Assembly (NCBI RefSeq): GCF_006861825.1
Contig: NZ_VDGI01000013.1
Location: 3,105 to 67,104, forward strand
Length of the DNA: 64,000 nucleotides
Direction of reading: 5' to 3'
Source of the DNA: Psychrobacillus vulpis
GTDB lineage: Bacteria; Bacillota; Bacilli; Bacillales_A; Planococcaceae
The notes beneath the pieces are model-generated. The model saw nothing but the letters and a program-made list of their open reading frames with translations. It did no database searches and had not been told where the DNA came from. How positions within the stretch are numbered: the first letter of the stretch is position 1; every line of letters begins with the position of its first letter. Below are positions 16,846 to 25,482 of this stretch, one piece after another. Both the position numbers and the translations under genes were made by a program.

Positions 16846-17568
16846 ATGATAAAAAGTTTTTATATAAGTTGTTTTATTCTGTTGATAATTTTCTTGAATA
16901 CGGAAAAGGCTTATGCAAGTGACCGCGTGGTGCTGTTAAGCATACCATCTGATATATGGTATAAAAGAGTCTATCTAATAGCCGATAAAAAAAGCTGGAT
17001 GGATTATGAAAATTTTACCGTTCAAATTGGCGACCGAGGTGAATTTGTTTACAATTTTCCCGATTGGTATCATGGAAAGTACGAACCTGCATTGTATAAC
17101 GAAGACATAAGCGGTGACTCATTAGAAGATGTAATCATCGTGTTAAACAATGATAAAGCTGGTATTGGAAATCCTCTTAGAGACATTCATATCCTAAATC
17201 AAATACGTGATCCCTATCAAAAATATGTCGAGGCTCCAGTAGAACCAATCAACTTAATCACGGATCGGCTTGTGAAAATAGAGCAACATGGTAATCTCGT
17301 GAGGATTCTTGCAGATAATAAGAAATATGAAATCGACATTTCCAAGTATGATTTCTCTAATCCTCGTGATCCGTACGTCAGTATTGACACCATAGAATAT
17401 TCTATCGAAAATGGAACTCTAATAGGGATTGTAAATGTTTATGTAGTAAGAGATGACAGTGTTTATGGAGGCTATCTTGGTCATTTAAAAATTGATTACT
17501 TTTGGGCCGGGCAAATGTATAAAGCGAAGTCGATTACATTTAAAGAGCATGAGCCTGAAAAAAATTAA
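16846..17568 (+). CDS. Exported protein of unknown function
   Basis: 240 residues with a signal peptide (hydrophobic 6-17, cleavage near AYAS, residue 25). The mature part contains an Asp-rich DISGDSLEDVIIVL segment similar to VCBS/FG-GAP-type calcium-binding loops, then beta-rich sequence (YVSIDTIEYSIENGTLIGIV). Secretion to the cell wall space is likely. AAAAGGAGAG precedes the ATG. Function not recognised. Confidence 0.7.
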   Translation: MIKSFYISCFILLIIFLNTEKAYASDRVVLLSIPSDIWYKRVYLIADKKSWMDYENFTVQIGDRGEFVYNFPDWYHGKYEPALYNEDISGDSLEDVIIVLNNDKAGIGNPLRDIHILNQIRDPYQKYVEAPVEPINLITDRLVKIEQHGNLVRILADNKKYEIDISKYDFSNPRDPYVSIDTIEYSIENGTLIGIVNVYVVRDDSVYGGYLGHLKIDYFWAGQMYKAKSITFKEHEPEKN

Positions 17569-17622
17569 TAATCAAAACATAGTGACTACCAGACAGATAA
17601 ATAAGAAGGTGGGGTACCTAAA

Positions 17623-18150
17623 ATCAATACATTAAGGATATCTTTACTCATTTTTACTTGTCTATTGTTAGTTGCTTGTAGTAATACTTCCGATATTGAA
17701 ACAGAAGAAGATAACGTGCAGAATAGGCTAGTGGCTAGTGAAAAGAACCTGCCAACAAACTTTAACGAAATAGCATTAGAAAGAAAGGAAGTTCCTCATT
17801 TTCAATATTTGGTGAGCAGAGTATACGACCAGGCTCAGTTTAAAGAAGCTTGGAACTATTTTGGATTTAACGAGCAAATACCAAAAGTTCATTTTGAAGA
17901 AAAGGTTCTCCTTTTTATCGGCCTCTATGAGTCTGGTAGTTGTCCATATGAATTAGAAAATATAAATACAACCATAGAAAGTAAAGAGATGACTATTTTT
18001 TTATCTGAGACGGGAGGTGATTGCACTGCTGATGCAACACCAAGATCATTTGTAATAGAGCTTGATAAAGAAAGCTCGAATCACATAAAAAATGTAGTAA
18101 TCGTCCAAAGTGGTGTAGAGACGACTGTTCCAATTATAGACAGGAAATGA
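17623..18150 (+). CDS. Lipoprotein with a non-canonical ATC start
   Basis: From 17623 the frame encodes a complete lipoprotein signal: NTLRISLLIFTCLLLVAC with lipobox LVAC. The site AAGGTGGGG lies eight bases before an ATC codon, and the frame has no ATG, GTG or TTG until TTG 17665 inside the signal peptide, so translation from there would lose export. Either ATC is used as a rare start or an ATG has mutated. The mature part has 150 residues, two cysteines (SCPYE, DCTAD) and no recognised domain. Confidence 0.6.
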   Translation: MNTLRISLLIFTCLLLVACSNTSDIETEEDNVQNRLVASEKNLPTNFNEIALERKEVPHFQYLVSRVYDQAQFKEAWNYFGFNEQIPKVHFEEKVLLFIGLYESGSCPYELENINTTIESKEMTIFLSETGGDCTADATPRSFVIELDKESSNHIKNVVIVQSGVETTVPIIDRK

Positions 18151-18204
18151 AATAATGCACTCTTGAGAGGTCGCTTCCACAAAGGTTATTGAAAGTGAAC
18201 GAAG

Positions 18205-19077
18205 CTACTTCGATTGTAGGTGGTTTTGAACATAACTTAAAAATTTTTTTGTCGCAGGAGATACATGCCTAATAGAACTGACAGCAATCCCAAGAGAGCG
18301 ATAGCTCGGTTCCTCTAGCTCTATAATTCGAATATTACGTTGTTGTCCGCGTAGAACAAGTTCAGGGAGAATACTTATGCCTAGTCCCTTTTCCACCATT
18401 GCCATAATGGCATAATCATCCCCAGCAGTAAATTTAATATCCGGTTTAATAGAAGCTTTTTCTAGTATTCGATTGATATCATCATCTCCACCTTTTCTAG
18501 GCATAATAAAAGCCTCTTTCTCAATCTGAGATAACGTAAGTCTAGTTTCGGAACTTAAAGGATGATTGGTAGGGAGTAATACTACCATTTGGTCTTTGTG
18601 CAAAGGTATTATGTCCATCATATCTCGTGTTGGAAGGGATAAAAAACCACAGTCAATCACCCCATCAGAAATCCAATCCTCAATCTGTCGATAATCCCCT
18701 TCGAATAATTTGATTTCAATACTTGGATAATCCTGTTGAAAATCCTTAAGTATATCTGGTAACCAGTTAACGGAAACACTTGTAAAGGTTCCGATGTGGA
18801 TCGTTCCTATTTCTATGCCGTGGATAGAAGCAACTTCCTGCTCTAAATGTTCATTCCATTTCAATATTTCTCGAATGGTTTTTAGCACCTGTTCTCCATT
18901 CATCGTTAATTTCACCCCGGAACGGCTTCGAGCAAGTAATAAAAATCCAAACTCTTGTTCCAAGCTGGAAATAGTATGACTCACACCCGATTGTGTGTAT
19001 CCCATCATATCTGCCGCTTTTGTAAGACTTCCAAGTTCAACTACTTTCATTAAAACTTTGTATTTGCTAATGCTCAA
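18205..19077 (-). CDS. LysR family transcriptional regulator
   Basis: A 290-residue LysR-type regulator. The N-terminal winged helix reads VVELGSLTKAADMMGYTQSG followed by VSHTISSLEQEFG. The C-terminal periplasmic-binding-like co-inducer domain includes GTIHIGTFTSVSVNWLP and GLGISILPELVL. I prefer TTG 19077 because GGAGG sits nine bases upstream; the frame extends to ATG 19116 without a site. It is divergent from the EamA transporter gene, which is its likely target, and probably autoregulated. The inducer is unknown. Confidence 0.9.
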   Translation of the reverse strand: MSISKYKVLMKVVELGSLTKAADMMGYTQSGVSHTISSLEQEFGFLLLARSRSGVKLTMNGEQVLKTIREILKWNEHLEQEVASIHGIEIGTIHIGTFTSVSVNWLPDILKDFQQDYPSIEIKLFEGDYRQIEDWISDGVIDCGFLSLPTRDMMDIIPLHKDQMVVLLPTNHPLSSETRLTLSQIEKEAFIMPRKGGDDDINRILEKASIKPDIKFTAGDDYAIMAMVEKGLGISILPELVLRGQQRNIRIIELEEPSYRSLGIAVSSIRHVSPATKKFLSYVQNHLQSK

Positions 19078-19138
19078 TGTTAAACCTCCATTATTTTTTA
19101 CATTAGTTTTACTCATGTATCATATAAGAAACATTCGT

Positions 19139-19183
19139 TTTACTTGTTTATTATAGCTTAGTATACTGAGTTTGTTTAAACAA
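19139..19183 (+). promoter_or_regulatory. Promoter of the EamA transporter with a palindrome
   Basis: The -35 TTTACT (19139-19144), 17 bases and -10 TATACT (19162-19167) lie in the LysR/transporter divergent gap. A perfect palindrome TTGTTTAAACAA (19172-19183) covers the likely start site, just before the ribosome binding site. It could be an operator. Confidence 0.6.
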
Positions 19184-19196
19184 GGAGGTTACTAAA

Positions 19197-20096
19197 ATGA
19201 AGCCAATTAAGGCAGATTTATTGATTTTATTAGTTACAATTTTCTGGGGTTCATCTTATCTTTTTATGAAAATGGGGCTGAATTCCATATCAGAATTTAA
19301 CTTAATCGCGCTCCGATTTGGATTGGCTTTTATACTTGCGGCATTTATCTTCTTCCGACGTTTATTGCAAGTTAACTTGGAAACCTTAAAATATGCAATG
19401 CTTTTGGGTTTTCTCTTATTTATGGTTTTTACATCGATCACATATGGATTAAAGACAACAACAACATCCAATGCAGGCTTTTTAGTGAGCTTAACAGTTG
19501 TATTTGTGCCGCTAATTAGCGCAGTTGTATTGAAGAAGAAGTTAGAGACAAGATTACTGTTTAGCATTATGTTAGCGATTATAGGTATAGGTTTTCTTAC
19601 TATTCAACTACCTTTTAAAGTATCCATTGGCGATATATTATGTAGCGCAGCAGCATTCTTTTACGCTATCCATATTATTGTTACAGGCTTCACAGCACAG
19701 AAAGTAGATGCATTAAATCTTGGCATCTTACAATTGGGGTTCGCCGGATTATTCGGGTTAATATTTTCCTTAATCTTCGAAACACCTACATTGCCAGGTT
19801 CAAGGGAAGGTTGGTTCGCCATCCTCGCACTAGCCATCCTGTGTAGCGCTTTGGGATTTATTCTTCAAACCGTAGCACAAAAATATACATCTCCATCCCG
19901 AACAGGACTGATTTTTTCCCTAGAGCCAGTATTTGCAGCTATATTTGGATATATATTTGCACAAGAAATCATGTCGATTAAGGAATATGTAGGGGCTACT
20001 CTAGTACTCTTTAGTATCATCTTGTCCACTGTAAAAATGAAGAATAATCATTTAGGAGATGTGAAAGAAGGGGTAATAGATGAAAAGTACATTTAA
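19197..20096 (+). CDS. EamA/DMT-superfamily transporter
   Basis: 299 residues with ten predicted transmembrane segments in two EamA repeats. The N-terminal repeat contains FWGSSYLFMKMGL and ALRFGLAFILAA; the C-terminal repeat has LFSLEPVFAAIFGY, the usual conserved Glu-Pro. The family exports amino acids, metabolites or toxic compounds across the cell membrane. AAGGAGG precedes the ATG. It is divergently paired with a LysR regulator that probably controls it. Confidence 0.9.
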   Translation: MKPIKADLLILLVTIFWGSSYLFMKMGLNSISEFNLIALRFGLAFILAAFIFFRRLLQVNLETLKYAMLLGFLLFMVFTSITYGLKTTTTSNAGFLVSLTVVFVPLISAVVLKKKLETRLLFSIMLAIIGIGFLTIQLPFKVSIGDILCSAAAFFYAIHIIVTGFTAQKVDALNLGILQLGFAGLFGLIFSLIFETPTLPGSREGWFAILALAILCSALGFILQTVAQKYTSPSRTGLIFSLEPVFAAIFGYIFAQEIMSIKEYVGATLVLFSIILSTVKMKNNHLGDVKEGVIDEKYI

Positions 20097-20184
20097 TAAA
20101 AGTTGCTTTAGAAAGGAATTCTGATCTTTCTTATCGAAAATAATTATATAGCGATTAAGTAAATTCATTAATACGAGGTGAAAT

Positions 20185-20895
20185 ATGAATAATAGAGTGA
20201 GAGATGCCTACAATAAGCTTTCAAATGATTACGAACATAACGTCGATACAAAGAGTGTTTTTAACACTGAATACGAAAGACCTGCGATGATCCAATTACT
20301 TCCTTCAGATCTAAAAAATAAGACAGTTCTTGATGCAGGGTGTGCAGCTGGATGGTATACGAATCAATTAGCCAATTTAGGTGCGATAGTAACTGCAACT
20401 GATATTAGTCCAAAAATGGTTGAAGCCACTAAAAGACGTGTTGGAGAAAGTGCCGAAGTATTGTGTTTAGATCTAGAGAACAAACTCCCTTTTGAGGATG
20501 AATCATTCGATATTATTGTAAGTTCTTTAGTCCTTCATTATATTGAAGATTGGAGCAAGCCTTTTAGTGAGTTTCGTAGAGTATTAAAACCAAATGGGAA
20601 ATTGCTTTTTTCCACTCATCATCCTTTTATGGATCATAAATTGTCCAATAGTGGGGATTACTTTTCAAATGAGTTTATTATTGACCAATGGGAAAGAGAA
20701 GGGAAATTGATAGACGTTCCATTTTATCGACGCCCCCTACAAGAAATATTGAATGAAACTAGTGAATTTTTTACCATTGAAAAGGTAATTGAACCTCAAC
20801 CTACTAATAATTTTAAAATAAGAGAACCTGAAAAATATGAAAGACTCATGAAAAATCCACATTTTCTAATAGTAAAAGCATTGAAATCTAAATAG
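20185..20895 (+). CDS. Class I SAM-dependent methyltransferase
   Basis: A 236-residue soluble enzyme. Motif I is VLDAGCAAGWYTNQLA, the ribose-binding acidic motif is VTATDISPKM and motif IV is FDIIVSSLVLHYIEDW, typical of Methyltransf_11 proteins. The substrate is unknown. ACGAGGTG precedes the ATG. An NTF2-like gene follows after 24 bases, probably co-transcribed. Confidence 0.9.
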   Translation: MNNRVRDAYNKLSNDYEHNVDTKSVFNTEYERPAMIQLLPSDLKNKTVLDAGCAAGWYTNQLANLGAIVTATDISPKMVEATKRRVGESAEVLCLDLENKLPFEDESFDIIVSSLVLHYIEDWSKPFSEFRRVLKPNGKLLFSTHHPFMDHKLSNSGDYFSNEFIIDQWEREGKLIDVPFYRRPLQEILNETSEFFTIEKVIEPQPTNNFKIREPEKYERLMKNPHFLIVKALKSK

Positions 20896-20919
20896 AAATA
20901 TTTATTCGGAGTGATAATT

Positions 20920-21282
20920 ATGGAAATTTTACACAAATACATTGAAGCAACAAATACCCATAAGTTCGACGAAGTTTCAAAAATACTTCATCCAAAAGCT
21001 ACTTATTTTTTCACAGATCGAAATTGTACAACGCACGACGAAATAAGGGCATACTTTGAAAACGCATGGTCAGTGGTAAAAAACGAACATTATGAAGCAC
21101 AAAATGTGGAATGGCTACATACGGGAAGTAATTCCGCAACTTGTATATACACATATTTTTACGAAGGGTATATTAATGGAAACTATACAAGTGGCCGTGG
21201 AAGAGCAACCAATGTCTTCGTCAAAGAATCAGAAGAATGGTTGTTAATCCATGAGCATTTAAGTCCCTTGCCATCGAACTAA
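20920..21282 (+). CDS. NTF2-like (SnoaL/DUF4440) protein
   Basis: A 120-residue single-domain cone-fold protein, with YIEATNTHKFDEVSKILHP at the N terminus and WLLIHEHLS at the C terminus, as in SnoaL-like proteins. These bind or transform small molecules. CGGAGTG precedes ATG 20920. Placed after the methyltransferase gene, it may share its transcript and ends at a strong terminator. Confidence 0.8.
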   Translation: MEILHKYIEATNTHKFDEVSKILHPKATYFFTDRNCTTHDEIRAYFENAWSVVKNEHYEAQNVEWLHTGSNSATCIYTYFYEGYINGNYTSGRGRATNVFVKESEEWLLIHEHLSPLPSN

Positions 21283-21300
21283 TTTTCTTCTCAATATGAA

Positions 21301-21332
21301 AAACATCAGGTAATCATTCCTGATGTTTTTTT
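21301..21332 (+). terminator. Rho-independent terminator
   Basis: AAACATCAGG and CCTGATGTTT form a perfect 10-bp stem with an eight-base loop, followed by a T-run. Confidence 0.9.
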
Positions 21333-21375
21333 GTTAAGCAGATTCAAAGGGGGCTCTGGGCTAAGCGTGATACGT

Positions 21376-21567
21376 GCAAATTAAAGAGTGAACGCAAATT
21401 CGTAAGCGTTATCCGCAAGATCAGATGTGCTAATCGCAAATTCACCCGTCGTAATCGCAAACTGCGATGCTCTAACCGCAAATTCATAAGCGCCATCTGC
21501 AAGATTAGACTTGCCATGTTCAAATCCACTCGCCATGTGCAAGTCCACCCGCTATAATCGCAAATTA
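21376..21567. repeat. Degenerate 21-bp tandem repeat array
   Basis: About nine units start with GCAA: 21376, 21394, 21415, 21436, 21457, 21478, 21499, 21520 (damaged, TCAA), 21539 and a partial at 21560. Five consecutive spacings are exactly 21 bases. A rough consensus is GCAAATTCACCCGTCATAATC. It is non-coding on the + strand; the - strand reading frame is a low-complexity Leu/Arg product without a ribosome binding site. Confidence 0.85.
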
Positions 21568-21646
21568 TTGAATATTCATATACATGTCGTTAATTTATAT
21601 GTATAATTTGGATTAATTATATTTTATTAGTAAATAAGGAGTAAAT

Positions 21647-22675
21647 ATGGATAACTCTCGTCGTAAAACACGTAAATCTATGAAAAAAAGAAAAACTTTA
21701 TATACTGTACTTGTCATTTCCATGGTTTTATTGTCAGGGATTATCGTTTTTGCAATTAATCTGACTTTAGAGGCGAAAAACGCTGCAAGTAAGATGTATG
21801 TACCTTTGGAGGGGGATGAAAAAGAAAATTCGACAAATCTTGATCATGTAAAAATAGAGGAAGCTGCATTTACAATTTTATTAGCAGGTATTGAACGCCA
21901 AGAAGAAGAAAAAAACGGTCGTTCGGATATGCTAATTGTAGTAACGGTTAATCCAAACACAGAAAAAATATCGATGGTTAGCATTCCTCGTGACACAATG
22001 GTATACATAGACGAAATAGGAAGAAAAGAAAAAATAAACCATGCGTATTCTTATGGTGGCATGAACTATACGATTAATACGTTGGAAAAATTATTAGATA
22101 TTCCAATAGATTATTACGTTTCTACTGATTTTCAAGGATTTCAAGATATTGTTGATACAGTTGGTGGTGTCGACGTGGATGTACCATTTACAGTTAAGAT
22201 TCAACTTGCAGATACTATGAAATGGAAAACATATACAAAAGGACCGATGCATTTACAAGGTAATGAAGCACTTGCATATGTTCGTATGCGTAAAAAAGAT
22301 CCTGAAGGCGATAAGGGACGCAATACGCGTCAAAAACAAGTTATTCAAGATATTATAAATAAAGCCACTAGCGTGAGTAATATCACAAAAGTTGACGATA
22401 TGATTAAAGATGTTGGTGAGAACGTGAAAACAAATATTCCTTCATCAGAGTATTTTGGATTAATGAAAATGTATCAAAAAATAAAAACATCCCCTATTGA
22501 GCAATTTCAACTCGAGGGTTATGATGAGCGGATTTATAGTGAAATCGAAAAGCAAGATATATGGTACTTCTTTCCTCATGATGATTCATTAATAGAATTA
22601 AAGGAAAAATTGAAACTAAATCTTGAAGGCAGCGAACAAAATGCACCAATTGAAGTCAACCACAAAAGTAATTGA
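21647..22675 (+). CDS. LytR-CpsA-Psr (LCP) family cell-wall ligase
   Basis: 342 residues: a basic cytoplasmic tail (1-17), one transmembrane segment (about 18-38), then the LCP domain from residue 75 (FTILLAGIERQEEEKNGRSD, SMVSIPRDTMVYI, INHAYSYGG, VGGVDVDVP, LAYVRMRKKDPEGD, GRNTRQKQVI). The Arg and Asp residues that bind the polyprenyl pyrophosphate are present. Such enzymes attach teichoic acids or other glycopolymers to peptidoglycan on the cell surface. AAGGAG precedes the ATG. No wall-polymer cluster is nearby, so the exact polymer is open. Confidence 0.92.
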   Translation: MDNSRRKTRKSMKKRKTLYTVLVISMVLLSGIIVFAINLTLEAKNAASKMYVPLEGDEKENSTNLDHVKIEEAAFTILLAGIERQEEEKNGRSDMLIVVTVNPNTEKISMVSIPRDTMVYIDEIGRKEKINHAYSYGGMNYTINTLEKLLDIPIDYYVSTDFQGFQDIVDTVGGVDVDVPFTVKIQLADTMKWKTYTKGPMHLQGNEALAYVRMRKKDPEGDKGRNTRQKQVIQDIINKATSVSNITKVDDMIKDVGENVKTNIPSSEYFGLMKMYQKIKTSPIEQFQLEGYDERIYSEIEKQDIWYFFPHDDSLIELKEKLKLNLEGSEQNAPIEVNHKSN

Positions 22676-22697
22676 TTAGAACGAGGAGAGTAATACA

Positions 22698-23249
22698 TTG
22701 AAACAAGAATTTCCTGTAATTGAAACAAACAGATTAATTTTAAGAGAAGTAACTAAAGAGGATGCTCATGACATGTTTTTATATTTGTCTGATAAAGATG
22801 TTGTGAAACCTATGGGGCTAGAACCTTTTCAAACAGTTGAAGACGTATGGGATGAAATAAAGTGGTACAAATCCATTTATGAAGAAGGTACAGGAATTAG
22901 ATGGGGTATTACATTAAAAGATTCTGGAAAAGTAATTGGAAGTTGTGGTTTTCTCAATATGATTCCTAAACATTACCGCGCTGAAATTGGATATGAATTA
23001 AGTAGAGAATACTGGGGAAGAGGAATAGCTAGTGAAGTATTGGAAGCAGTCGTTCACTATGGATATAAACACTTTCAGTTAGAAAGAATAGAGGCTTTAA
23101 TTGAACTTTCTAATATTCAATCACAAAAATTAGTAGAAAAAAATGGCTTTACAAGAGAAGGTTTGCTTAGGCATTACGAATTTGCTTGTGGTAAATTCGA
23201 GGATTTATATATGTACTCAATTATAAAAGAAGATCTTAAGCTTATATAA
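22698..23249 (+). CDS. GNAT acetyltransferase, RimJ/RimL type
   Basis: A 183-residue acetyltransferase with the Acetyltransf_3 pattern: ETNRLILREVTKEDAHDMF at the N terminus, AEIGYELSREYWGRGIASEV as the acetyl-CoA binding motif A, and VEKNGFTREGLLRHYE at the end. It is likely to acetylate a protein N terminus or a small amine. The TTG start at 22698 follows ACGAGGAGAG. Confidence 0.9.
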   Translation: MKQEFPVIETNRLILREVTKEDAHDMFLYLSDKDVVKPMGLEPFQTVEDVWDEIKWYKSIYEEGTGIRWGITLKDSGKVIGSCGFLNMIPKHYRAEIGYELSREYWGRGIASEVLEAVVHYGYKHFQLERIEALIELSNIQSQKLVEKNGFTREGLLRHYEFACGKFEDLYMYSIIKEDLKLI

Positions 23250-23299
23250 TTTAAATAGGTCAAACAACTTCATGGAATCAGTAGTTAACATAAATTAGC

Positions 23300-23336
23300 G
23301 GTGCATTACTTCACGTAGAAGGTAAGCACCCTTTTC
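23300..23336 (+). terminator. Hairpin terminator after GNAT gene
   Basis: GGTGCATTACTTC pairs imperfectly with GAAGGTAAGCACC, followed by CTTTTC. Its start (TTAGCGGTGCATTA) resembles the A unit of the dispersed repeat and may be a distant relative. Confidence 0.6.
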
Positions 23337-23382
23337 TTATATATAGGGGAAGGATACTTGAAAAGCAAGGAGGAATAAAGTT

Positions 23383-24016
23383 TTGAATTTGAAAAGGCCT
23401 ATTTTAATTAACTATGTAATATATTTTGTTTTACTAATTGTAACGGGATATGTAATTAGTTATTTCTCAAATAGCCAGTCACTATTTAATGGTTATGGTT
23501 CAATGTTATGGCTAATTACTTTTTTAATCTTAAGCTTCAGTTTTAGCCCTATCCGAGAACTAATAATTCCATTAATTAATGGGAAACCATTAACGAAACT
23601 AACCACTTATTTTTATATTATGTTTGCTACGATAGTTCCATATTTATTGCTAAAGCTACTTGTTAAATATGAGATACTGATTGACCGTAATTTACTTATT
23701 TCTTATAAACTTGGACTATTAAGAGGGCTGGATTTCTTTGGACTTATAGATGTAATGATATTTGCTCCAATTTGGGAGGAAATTTTTTTTCAGAGGAATA
23801 TTATTATTTACTTTATCAAAACTTATAAAGCCTGTTTGGGCAATTGCTTTTTCTTCGGTAATATTTGCACTATTCCATCCAATGTATCTGATAATTGCAT
23901 TTGTGAGTGGAGTAATTTTATCTACTATGACTTATAAGACCAAATCGTTAATTCCTTCGATGATTTCATATTCAGTGTGGAATTTATATGCGGGAAAACT
24001 ATTTCTTTATTTCTAG
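23383..24016 (+). pseudogene. CPBP (Abi) membrane protease, frameshifted in a T8 run
   Basis: The TTG start follows AAGGAGG. The first frame gives five hydrophobic segments and APIWEEIFF, the start of the EEXXXR motif, then shifts at eight T (23783-23790). The other frame continues FFFRGILLFTLSK, FALFHP and NLYAGKLFLYF to 24016. With seven T the two halves join as EEIFFRG, the intact catalytic motif of this glutamic-type intramembrane protease family (about 210 residues). The run could be phase-variable, a fixed mutation or a sequencing error. Confidence 0.8.
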
Positions 24017-24050
24017 ATTATGAATAATGGACTCTATTGGAGGCGGAAAA

Positions 24051-24548
24051 ATGACCTTTAACATTTTTATTCAATCATGTATTGCTTTAATGTTCCTTGT
24101 ATTTTCTACTGTAGCATCATGGTATGAAGGAAGTAAAATATTACATCTCCCTTGGGAATGGAAATATACGGCTATTTTTTCAAAGGTAGTGAATGGCCCA
24201 GTGGAGAAAGCAAGTGATATTTTACCAATAGACCATTTTGTATATGCGGCTAAATTTGCACCTACATTTCCTATAATTATGTTACTTAGTAGTACGTATC
24301 TTCTGATCCTTGTAGGTTATATTCTATTCAAACATAACGATAAGAAGTTTTCGTATTTTCTATCTTCAATTGGTGTTTTATTCTTAGTATTAAGTGGTTT
24401 CGTATCAAATTCTCCAACAATAGGCTTGAAATATTTTTTCACTATTTTTTTGTTTATTGGAATTATATCAATAGTTATTGCGTTGATTAGAATTTTTCAG
24501 TACATGACAAAAGACCAAATAAATAAGGGGTCTATTAATAATTATTAA
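24051..24548 (+). CDS. DUF4306-like membrane protein
   Basis: 165 residues with four transmembrane segments. The N-terminal FLVFSTVASWYEGSKIL and LPWEWKYTAIFS recall the DUF4306 family of Bacillus membrane proteins, whose function is unknown. TGGAGGCGG precedes ATG 24051; the upstream in-frame ATG at 24027 has no site. Confidence 0.7.
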   Translation: MTFNIFIQSCIALMFLVFSTVASWYEGSKILHLPWEWKYTAIFSKVVNGPVEKASDILPIDHFVYAAKFAPTFPIIMLLSSTYLLILVGYILFKHNDKKFSYFLSSIGVLFLVLSGFVSNSPTIGLKYFFTIFLFIGIISIVIALIRIFQYMTKDQINKGSINNY

Positions 24549-24597
24549 ATATATCTATAAGAAGGACACATAACAAAGGGGAGGATTAGGATTAATA

Positions 24598-25425
24598 GTG
24601 AGAATACTCATACTAGGAGCGACTGGTTTTTAGGTTCGACTATATTTGGATTGAGTTCAAAGATACATAATTTCGTAGTACATGATACTTCACGTTATTC
24701 AAATGAGAATATAAACTCTTCAAGTAGATGTAACTGATAAACGATCAATCGAAAAAGTTATCAAGCAACTTGAACCAGATGTTGTAATCTGGTCTCTTAT
24801 GAATGGAGAAAAAGAGAATGTGCTAATAGATATAGGTCTTACAAATGTATTGGCAGCTATCCAGAAGGATACCAAACTTATTTACATTTCCACGGATGCT
24901 CTTTTCGTAGATGGTATTGGTGATTATATTGAGGCTGATCAAAAAGGCTCGCTTCCTAAAGATGCTCCTTTATCTACTTACGTTAATGCTAAAAGGAGGG
25001 CTGAAAGCATCATTAAAAGGAGACACGTAAATCACGTAATACTCCGGACCAGCCCTCTTTATGGTGAGGATTTCAATCAAAACATTGAACAGCGAACACA
25101 GAGAATTCTTATTCAAATTAAAGAAAAGCAATACACGGAAGCAACCCAAAACTTATATAAGACATTTGTTCACGTCCATGATCTAGCAAAAGCGATTCTT
25201 GAAATATCCGTTAAAGAATATACTGGAATATTACATCTTGGTCCTATGCAAAATGAAAGCTATTATACCTTTTATAAAAAGCGATTGAAGCAGCTTGGAT
25301 ATGATAATAGCGTTATACAACCGCATTTTATCAAAGAAGGAGAAATTCCGTAACTACCACTCGATACTTCCCTTAATACACAAAAAGCCAATAATTTACT
25401 TGAAACTCATTTTCGAAATGTTTAG
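24598..25425 (+). pseudogene. RmlD-like sugar-nucleotide reductase, multiply broken
   Basis: GTG 24598 encodes RILILGATGF, the start of a Rossmann GxxGxxG motif, then hits TAG where one T is missing; the next frame reads LGSTIFGLSSKIHNFVVHD. A second shift near 24720 leads to LQVDVTDKRSIEKVI and the main body (YISTDALFVDG, the catalytic YVNAKRRAE, RTSPLYGEDF). TAA at 25351 ends it, but the same frame continues PLDTSLNTQKANNLLETHF to 25425, the usual RmlD C terminus. Three lesions mark a clear pseudogene of dTDP-4-dehydrorhamnose reductase type. Confidence 0.82.
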
Positions 25426-25482
25426 CATTGATATTTTAGTTCTGTTATATACATTAAGAGTAAATGTAGGGAGAGATAGCGA

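Noticed and set aside
21344-21529. A minus-strand frame in the 21-bp array, and the array as a CRISPR
   Set aside because: The frame is a low-complexity product of the repeats. CRISPR is excluded because there are no unique spacers and the units are degenerate and contiguous.
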